64,000 nucleotides of DNA, taken from NCBI GenBank assembly GCA_903632075.3, contig CAHIKZ030002090.1, forward strand, positions 4,950,001 through 5,014,000, read 5' to 3'. Below, piece after piece: positions 57,205 to 64,000 of the stretch. The position numbers and the translations under genes are program-made. Positions within the stretch are counted from its first letter, which is position 1; each line of letters opens with the position of its first letter. A model generated the notes under the pieces. That model was not told where the DNA came from. It ran no database searches and saw only the letters and a program-made list of their open reading frames with translations. This DNA comes from Acanthosepion pharaonis. Lineage: Eukaryota > Mollusca > Cephalopoda > Sepiida > Sepiidae.

Positions 57205-57650
57205 CATTTGTTTGGTTTGGTTTGGTTTATTTTGTTTTGCGGCATATTAATCTCAATTGGTTATTTAATGCCGACAAAATTTTTATTGTTGGTAATATTT
57301 TCTTCTGCAAAGAATGTATAACTGTTTGTATTGCTGGTATTTTTTAAAAGTATTTCTGATAATAATTTTTCCATCGAAAATTATTGCTGGTAATAATTTT
57401 TTTTATTTCAAAGTATTTCTGGTATTAAAACCTATTTTTATACAATTATGGGTGTCAACTATTTGCCCATAGCTGGGACCCTAACAGGTGCTACCACCCC
57501 GGGTTAGGTTGGACCTGGGAACCCCAGAAATTAAGAGGTGGTTCCACGCTGCTCAAAACCTTCTGTCAGGGCCCTTGCAGTTCGACGTAGTTTGTCCTCT
57601 TACCCAGGACGCGGATGTAGTTTATTGTCATACCCAGGACGTACCGATAT
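57205..57650 (+). repeat. Dispersed repeat R1, longest copy
   Basis: 'ttttgttttgcggcatatta', 'ggttatttaatgccgacaaa', several 'tattgctggtaataat' sub-repeats, 'tttctggtattaaaacctat', 'gtggttccacgctgctcaaa' and two 'tacccaggacg' motifs near the end. Confidence 0.72.
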
Positions 57651-58019
57651 TTGTATAATACTAGAGAAATTCTGGAAGTGTATTTAAAGGTTAATCAGCT
57701 CTTTGTTAGTGTAGTCAGACAACTCTAGAAAGTCGTTTAGAAGTCTTAGCGAAAAGACATTATAAAATCAGAAAAATAGTTCCACATGAAATCCTTCGTA
57801 GAAGGTTTTGAGGGAAAGTTTTGTCTGTGGCGCTAAAAAAAAATGAAATTCCTAACAAGGGATGCGACCTTTAACGACACTGCCCAAACAGAACATACTC
57901 CAAAAACTATATTTAGTGAAATTCACAAGAGACCGTTGATTAGGAACGACTGAAACTGTTACTGAGCAAAACTATAGTGAGCAATTGGCTGTTGAATGAC
58001 ACTATCTAATTTTTTTCTC
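57651..58019. other. Unassigned sequence
   Basis: No supported feature. Confidence 0.3.
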
Positions 58020-58500
58020 ATCATCTTCTCTTAACCGTCTATCCTTTGCTTCTCCTTCTTCTTCTTTACTTCCTCATTTTGTTGTCACTTCATCTTTTTC
58101 TCTTCTTCCTCTTTTCTCTCTTATTATTATTATTATCTCATCTTTTTCTACTTTTTTTTCTTTCTTTTATACTCGTTCTCTCTTCTTCTGTCTCACTTTC
58201 TTAGTTATTCCTCTACTTTCATCTCACGTTTTCTTCACTTTTGCATCGACTCAAAATCTTCCTCTTGTTTTTCTTCCTCAGCACTTTTATTCCCGTTTCT
58301 TGGCTACTAATTTCCCTTCTTTTTCTTCCTCCTTTCTATCATCTATATTTTCTTCTTCTTTAACGTTACATATTTTCGTTCCCATTGAATTTATCCTCTT
58401 TTTTTTCGCTACGCCATCATATTCATCTTGTTATTTTTAAACAACCCCATTTTTTCTCCTTTCTGTTCATTCATAGTTTTTTTTTCATTTGCATAATGTA
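58020..58500. repeat. Pyrimidine-rich block
   Basis: C/T-rich plus strand (TTCTTC, TCTTTTTC), the reverse bias to the 50.2 and 53.1-kb blocks. Confidence 0.75.
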
Positions 58501-59094
58501 TGAAAACAGAAGCCCTGTTACAGATGTTATCACAGTTCTTATCTCTTCAAATCTCGTAAAATAAAATGAAGTGACATGTTTAATGTTTTCGCTAAAATTG
58601 TCAAAAAAAAAGAACGTTTCCTTTCCCGTAACCATCTCCTCGCTAACGTTGAAGATTCAATTACATCGACACAGATAGATGCAAATATAACGGTTCCACA
58701 AAGCCCCTGTCTATTTTAATGCAACACATTGAAGTTATAAAATATTTAACCGTTAGTCATCCTTCAACCGCATTTTGACAATGCAAATTATTCCCTCTGC
58801 AGGCAACTTGGTTTCAAGGGATTACTGCAACATATCAAGACAAGTGGGTCTTGTCAATGTAGTTTTGGCAAATAAATAAAACCCCGTAAATCTTGAGTTT
58901 TTTAAACTCGTTCAGAAATTAACCATTGGTAATTCCTTTTACCGAAAGTGGTTAAATTAATTTGAACGTTTATCTTCCGAAATGCAAAAATGCGGTGACT
59001 TAATTTTTCCCGGAATTCCAGAAAAAAAGTGATAAAATGATATATAGTATGAGTACTTCTATATAGCTATGATTGCTGGAAAGGAATTTAACTA
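58501..59094. other. Unassigned sequence
   Basis: No supported feature. Confidence 0.3.
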
Positions 59095-59400
59095 ACTGTT
59101 CAAGTGTTATAATAGACGATGGAAAATATGACACAGATATCCGAAGGCGAATTGGAATAGCGAAAAATGCCTGATTAAGAAGAGTGAAAATTTCGATGGA
59201 ATGAAAGAAAGAAAAATGTGCTGGAACGCAATGTAATAACAATCCTCCGATATGGTAATGAATGCTAGACAATTTCCTCACAGATAAAAAAGAGAAGTTA
59301 AGGTAACAGAGATGCTGTTCTACAGAAGGATACTAAGAATCTATTGGACATATTGAACATGTGAAGAAAATAAGAACAAAAATACAATTACACTTAGGAG
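59095..59400 (+). mobile_element. RTE-type LINE fragment
   Basis: 'agtgttataatagacgatgg' 'aaaatatgacacagatatcc' 'gaaggcgaattggaatagcg' matches the copy at 55420-55470, and 'gttctacagaaggatactaa' gives FYRRILR. Frames are broken. Confidence 0.7.
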
Positions 59401-59404
59401 AAGA

Positions 59405-59525
59405 AAAAGTTAGTTATGTGCCATGCGTGATAGACGCTTGGGCGATCATGTATCTTTCGATACATGACTGATGAGGCAGATTTTTTTTGCCATTTCTTTC
59501 TGCGGTAGACCAGATGAACAGTTAG
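59405..59525 (-). mobile_element. SINE-A tail fragment
   Basis: 'atgtgccatgcgtgatagac', 'catgtatctttcgatacatg' and 'ctttctgcggtagaccagat' match the 12575-12770 copy. Its long hairpin is reduced to the inner 8-bp stem. Confidence 0.62.
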
Positions 59526-59588
59526 TTGAAAAAAATGTGTGTATGTGGTAGGCTGTTTGGGTTTTATATCAGATGTTAATGTGGAGAT

Positions 59589-59660
59589 AAATCAAAAGTT
59601 AAGGGGAGCCAAATCAAATATTAAGGGGAGCCAAATCAAATGTTAAGGGGAGCCATATCA
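59589..59660. repeat. 22-bp tandem repeat, about 3.3 units
   Basis: Unit 'aaatcaaatgttaaggggag' 'cc', three copies with one or two changes each, then a partial. Confidence 0.92.
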
Positions 59661-59861
59661 AAAGTGAAAATTACGTGTGCATTGTGTGCATTGGAGAATT
59701 TTACCATCATAAAAAGGGATTTGTATACAAATCATAAGTAAATAAAATAAATGTTTCTAATTATTGGTATTCAGAATATGCTATGTGTAATTCAGTTTAT
59801 ATCTATCTTTTTTGAAATATTAACAGACGGGGATGTGAGATAATTGGCAACTACTGTATAC

Positions 59862-59898
59862 ATACACACACACGCACAGGCACACACACACGCGCGTG

Positions 59899-59980
<82 letters not shown>
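59862..59980. repeat. (CA)n/(AT)n compound microsatellite
   Basis: CA with CG interruptions, then about 62 bases of AT, ending at a SINE-A. Confidence 0.95.
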
Positions 59981-59981
<1 letters not shown>

Positions 59982-60300
59982 GACATATGAGGGTCAAGAA
60001 GATCAGTTCCTAAGAACCGACAGCCCGACACCAGCACATGAGATTTGATTATAGTGGTGAAGGTTTTGTGCAGAAGGTCCGAATACAGAGATCTGGTGCA
60101 CTACGTGTCACAAGGTCTTTCACAGATTCCTTTCATCCAAGGCGATAGCACCAAGTCTGTCCTGCTATTTACCCATAGCTAGAGGAAGAAGAAGAGGATT
60201 CATACGTTTCCCAAGAGTATTAAGTGAATGTAATAGATTCAACTGGAATTCGAACTCGGTTCTCCGATTCCAAGACGCTATCCATTACTCCAACGTGCGT
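59981..60300 (-). mobile_element. SINE-A, minus strand, complete with head
   Basis: The distal end 'gaaccgacagcccgacacca' abuts (AT)n. The body has 'tctggtgcactacgtgtcac' and 'ctgctatttacccatagcta'. The head has 'ggaattcgaactcggttctc' (box B in reverse) and 'ctatccattactccaacgtg' (box A in reverse). It is the fullest SINE-A copy and helps define the family's ends. Confidence 0.78.
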
Positions 60301-60319
60301 CCTATATATATATATATAT

Positions 60320-60879
60320 GATGCGAGAGAAATACCTCCCACATTTTAAACTATTACTTATCTATGCCTAATAAACTTAGATAAGTGTCAATGGTGTCTT
60401 CATCTAGCTAACGTCTTATCATTTTGTTGTAATTTAGTTATCAAAACAACAGTAGAAAACCGGAACTTGCTTAACGAGTTTATTACTTTTGGGTACAGGG
60501 AAAACATAATGTAGAATAGGAATAGTCTAGGGAAGGGAATGGTTGGATTTGAGTGACTGTTTTCAGCAAAAGCTACTGCTCCTTCTGATACTCATCTTGA
60601 TGCAGGTGTATTTTTATTTTATCATCCGACGACCGTTAGGAAACTTGTAGGGAAATATTCCCCCTCACAACACATTTATTTTTTAGATGTATCAGTTACC
60701 ATCATGGCTGGAGCCGGTGTACACCGTGCTTTTGGCTGAAACTTTTTTTTTTTAAGACTGATTGATCTGTATTTGCAACTTAGAGAGCTTTTCGTGTTCC
60801 ATTCATGTTACGTTGTAGGGTTGCTTTTGCGGATAGAAAATCGATATTGCTATGGGATGAACATTTCAAGACCACAGGT
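60320..60879. other. Unassigned sequence
   Basis: No supported feature. Confidence 0.3.
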
Positions 60880-61078
60880 ACAGTGCTTAAAACACACTCT
60901 CAGTTTCTCTATTCCTCTCCCGCTTACTATCTATCAGTTTCACTCTCTCTATCTGTCATATACACCTACCCTGTCATTCATAGTTTCTCTCACGCTCTAT
61001 TTCTCTCCCGCTCTTTCTTCTTCATTTTCAGTCTCCCACTTTTGCTATTTCTCTTTTATACACTCAAACTGATTCGTG

Positions 61079-61141
<63 letters not shown>

Positions 61142-61145
61142 CTTT
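60880..61145. repeat. Pyrimidine-rich block with (CT)n
   Basis: CT-rich sequence ending in a near-pure (CT)n run at 61080-61141. It drives L/S-rich frames. Confidence 0.9.
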
Positions 61146-61984
61146 GAGAAATTTCCTTGTCCTGATGTATTACACCTGAAGAGGGCTGTAGAATGGTCCG
61201 TCCGAAGGGTTGTACTGACAAAATATTAGTAAGTTTACACAAATGTTACGAGGATATTTCTTTTTTACGCTACAATACAAAGTGCAAGAGCAACTCAAGG
61301 TACAGGGGTTACTGAAGTGGGTTGTTTTATGGGCATATGAATCGTACAATATGAGAATATATAGGATAGATAACGATTGACGCTGGATTTTGAGAGGTTA
61401 AGATTAACTTTCTGGAGTTAGTTCCACAAAGCAGCAGCACTGAAGGAGTTGTTCGAATAGAACATACTGATTAACTGTCGAATACGAAGGCAATTAGGAA
61501 TGAATCAACCCATCTTACGTGGTATGCTGGACTGCTGGAAATCGGGCTTGTAGCTCGTCAGAGAAACTCTATTTACGATGTTGATTCCATGCGATTTTAG
61601 GCTTACAAAGCCGTGTAAAGGCTTTTGAGCACCGTCGGGACTGGAAAGAAGATTGGTTAACTCTAGCCCAGAAATGGAAGAAATACTCCACTTTTTGGTC
61701 TGAACCGACTCTTATAAATATATATCATTGCAGATGAAGGCAGGTATTTCCTGGACTAATATAAGGAGCCGACTATTTTCCCAGCATCTTTAGCGAGGGA
61801 TTATATATACACTTGAGGCGTTGAATGAATTTCATTACTAACTATGTTCGGTACAAAGAGATTTTTTGAAAGTATAACCATTCATCGTGACTGATGGGAA
61901 TTCATAGTCAGCTCGAGGATAATAAAAAGTTTCGAGCTTGGGTTTTGAGTTATTGAAGCTTACAATCAAGTTTTCAGCCTATTG
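61146..61984. other. Unassigned; possible LINE trace on minus strand near 61400-61460
   Basis: In reverse the stretch reads SFSAAALWN, then KVNLNLSKSSVNRYLS, loosely like a LINE C-terminal end. Too short to assign. The rest is unassigned and leads into a PLE. Confidence 0.28.
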
Positions 61985-62684
61985 GAGCATTGTTTCCCTC
62001 TGGTTACGGTTATATATATATAGTCACAAACACCTCCAAAACCATTATAGATATACTAAGATCTTCAAACAATAATAGCACTAATATTTCTGAAGCAGGC
62101 ATTTATAAAATAAATTGCCAAAACTGCTCCTCCCAATATATTGGAGAAACAAGTAGAAGTTTGAAAAAACGCATTTATGAGCACAAAAGAGACCTCACAA
62201 AAAACAACTTAGCTAATGCAATAGTCATATATAGAAATAAATACAACCATAATTTTGATTTTAAAAATGCTACACTCATGAAAAAAGAAAATAACTCACT
62301 CAGAAGGAAAATTCTGGAGAGTGCCGCCACAGAAAAATTATCCAAATATTAATTTACGCCCAGGCTTTTTCCCTATTTCACCTTTCTTAACAAAATTAAT
62401 GCTCTTACAAACAAATATGCACAACAGATTCATAAAATCGAAAGAAAATGGTTGAATACATCAACACAGATATAATGACAATATTCTCCCACGTGACAAT
62501 CTCTGACGTCATTTTTCATTTAAAAATATGAAAATAGCGTTTCTCTACATTCCAGTTGCTCGGTACTTTCTGTTTTTGTTTTTATTAGTTACGTTGTTCA
62601 TTTAATTTCATTTTCGTATTTTGCTTTGATAAAGTCCACATTGGACGAAACGCGTCAGCAATTACCAGTTTTCCTATTGTCATT

Positions 62685-62690
<6 letters not shown>
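61985..62690 (+). mobile_element. Penelope-like element 3' end with GIY-YIG endonuclease frame
   Basis: The open frame 61990-62352 encodes GIYKINCQNCSSQYIGETSR, then SLKKRIYEHKRDLTKNN and, later, FKNATLMKKENNSLRRKILE. This gives the GIY and YIG motifs, the Cys pair typical of PLE nucleases, and the R..Y.H and E positions of the catalytic face. The domain sits at the C-terminus, as in PLEs; RT is missing upstream. The 3' UTR has a hairpin GTCC-acatt-GGAC between 'gataaa' and 'gaaacgcgtc' (62628-62656). The element ends at (AT)n. It is the best-preserved coding relic here. Confidence 0.88.

Positions 62691-62760
<70 letters not shown>
62691..62760. repeat. (AT)n microsatellite between a PLE and a SINE-A
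   Basis: About 70 bases of AT. Confidence 0.97.
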
Positions 62761-62763
<3 letters not shown>

Positions 62764-62965
62764 GAGGCACACCGTGTAGTAATGGATAACGGCTTGGATT
62801 TAGGAATCGGAGAGCCGAGTTCGAATTCCAGGCGAATTCATTACATTTACTTACTTAATTTTCTTCTTCTTCCTCCAGCTACGGGTAAGTAGCAGGACAT
62901 ACTAGTTTCTATAGCCTTGAATGGCAACTAGTCTAGGAGAAGGACAGCTCTGAATTCAAAACCTT
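62761..62965 (+). mobile_element. SINE-A with intact tRNA-like head
   Basis: 'gtagtaatggataacggctt' (box A) and 'gagttcgaattccaggcgaa' (box B), then 'cagctacgggtaagtagcag' and 'ggcaactagtctaggagaag'. The distal tail is missing. Confidence 0.78.
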
Positions 62966-63067
62966 GGGATTGGTTTATGTGTTATATGTTTTGAATAACA
63001 TGAGGTTATGGATTTAATCGTTTTCTGATGATTTTTGTATTTTTGTGGTCATGTATCTTTGCTTGGC

Positions 63068-63069
<2 letters not shown>

Positions 63070-63105
<36 letters not shown>
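63070..63105. repeat. (AT)n microsatellite
   Basis: AT run of about 35 bases. Confidence 0.96.
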
Positions 63106-63106
<1 letters not shown>

Positions 63107-63299
63107 ATTTAAATATCTTTTTGACGATTGTATCTCTGATAAAAATGTTAATACATATGCTAGTTTTACTACGACGATGCTAACAAAAAGACTTACATTC
63201 CATTTGGTTGAGCATAGTTCAATCTCACATCATTTAAAGAAACACTTATGCCCACACTCACATGGGTATTAGTTAAAAATACATCTATATTACATCTGT

Positions 63300-63513
63300 A
63301 CCTAAATGATATAACACGTCAGACAATATGATGCTTCCGTTTGGGACACAGGTTCGATCGCTGTCGGATGATATATTTTTCTATGAAATTTCTCGGACAT
63401 TCAGGCCGCTAAATGTAGTTTTAATACTGTTTATTATAAACAGAGCATTTACTTAAATATTTGTATCGATAAAAATAACGTATAAACAGAAAATATATTA
63501 AAATAATTGTCGA

Positions 63514-63517
<4 letters not shown>
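63300..63517 (+). mobile_element. SINE-E-like element ending in (AT)n
   Basis: 'gacacaggttcgatcgctgt' is box B-like. 'aaacagagcatttacttaaa' and 'aacagaaaatatattaaaat' match 32820-32919. (AT)n follows. Confidence 0.55.

Positions 63518-63584
<67 letters not shown>
63518..63584. repeat. (AT)n microsatellite
   Basis: AT run of about 66 bases. Confidence 0.97.
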
Positions 63585-63587
<3 letters not shown>

Positions 63588-63943
63588 TGCTGAATGTTCC
63601 CTCCATGGAAACGGCTATTATAACCAATATCATTTGCATTATTAATGCTGACAAACCTTAGAAAAACACATAATAATAATGCGTAACTTTTCAATTTTAT
63701 CTTGTCAGTAGATGTAAACGCTTGTCTGCGAAAAAAATTATCAGAACCTTTGATATCCACCTGGCGTCAATTTTAACTGACGACTTCTTATTTTTCGTAT
63801 ATCTTGACTATTATTGCTTAAATTTTCTATTTACTTTGATTTCATATGAAAACTTACAAATTTTCCAACATACTTCAGTGAAATTTTCACTTCTGAAAAT
63901 TATACTTTAGAATAGTAGTTTAGATATTTGGGAAGAATATTAA

Positions 63944-63950
<7 letters not shown>
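63585..63950. other. Unassigned sequence
   Basis: No supported feature. Confidence 0.3.

Positions 63951-64000
<50 letters not shown>
63951..64000. repeat. (AT)n microsatellite at window edge
   Basis: AT run of 50 bases cut by the window end. Confidence 0.97.

Overview
This window looks like intergenic or deep intronic DNA from a repeat-rich invertebrate nuclear genome. A coleoid cephalopod (octopus or squid) is the best guess. The basis is low GC, more than thirty (AT)n arrays, many tRNA-derived SINEs, RTE-type and jockey/CR1-like LINE debris, Penelope-like elements (PLEs) with GIY-YIG domains, and a Helitron. The species assignment is inference; no host marker gene is present. I found no convincing host exon, rRNA, functional tRNA gene or CRISPR array. 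Nearly every recognisable coding trace is the decayed 3' end of a transposable element, and most long open frames are artefacts of simple repeats.

Layout. 1-8 kb holds LINE-A and RTE remnants, three SINE families, an inverted PLE-terminus/SINE composite (4434-4860) and a third LINE (7000-7720). 8-15 kb holds one inverted copy of a hairpin-rich element (8045-8375), fold-back repeats, (AT)n arrays and a LINE-A copy split by a 321-bp insertion. 15.5-20.2 kb is the most unusual part: two tandem arrays of ~205-240-bp monomers, each monomer a series of short stem-loops. A PLE fragment interrupts the first array. The second lies inside a hAT-like transposon with a perfect 8-bp target duplication. 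21-28 kb holds degenerate tandem repeats, LINE and SINE fragments and a perfect 23-bp-arm palindrome. 28.6-30.6 kb is a 2-kb GATA/GACA microsatellite block. 31-35.4 kb is dominated by long (AT)n arrays and a PLE with RT and GIY-YIG traces, followed by a second inverted composite. 36-43 kb holds RTE, LINE-A, SINEs and a ~400-bp dispersed repeat called R1 here. 43.4-44.1 kb is a Helitron with canonical ends set inside an (AT)n tract. 45.1-45.5 kb is a 31-32-bp minisatellite. 46-50 kb holds another LINE, a solo LTR with a 5-bp target duplication and a Ty3/Gypsy gag-protease-RT fragment. 50-54 kb is a strand-asymmetric purine block followed by a T-rich minisatellite. 54.6-55.9 kb is the longest RTE reverse transcriptase relic. 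59-64 kb ends with SINEs, a PLE 3' end with an intact-looking GIY-YIG frame, and more (AT)n.

No genes act together as a pathway here. The biology is the layering of elements: insertions into insertions, repeated use of (AT)n tracts as landing sites, and several independent stem-loop sequences. Family labels (LINE-A, SINE-A to E, R1, X) are local names based on copies seen within this window.
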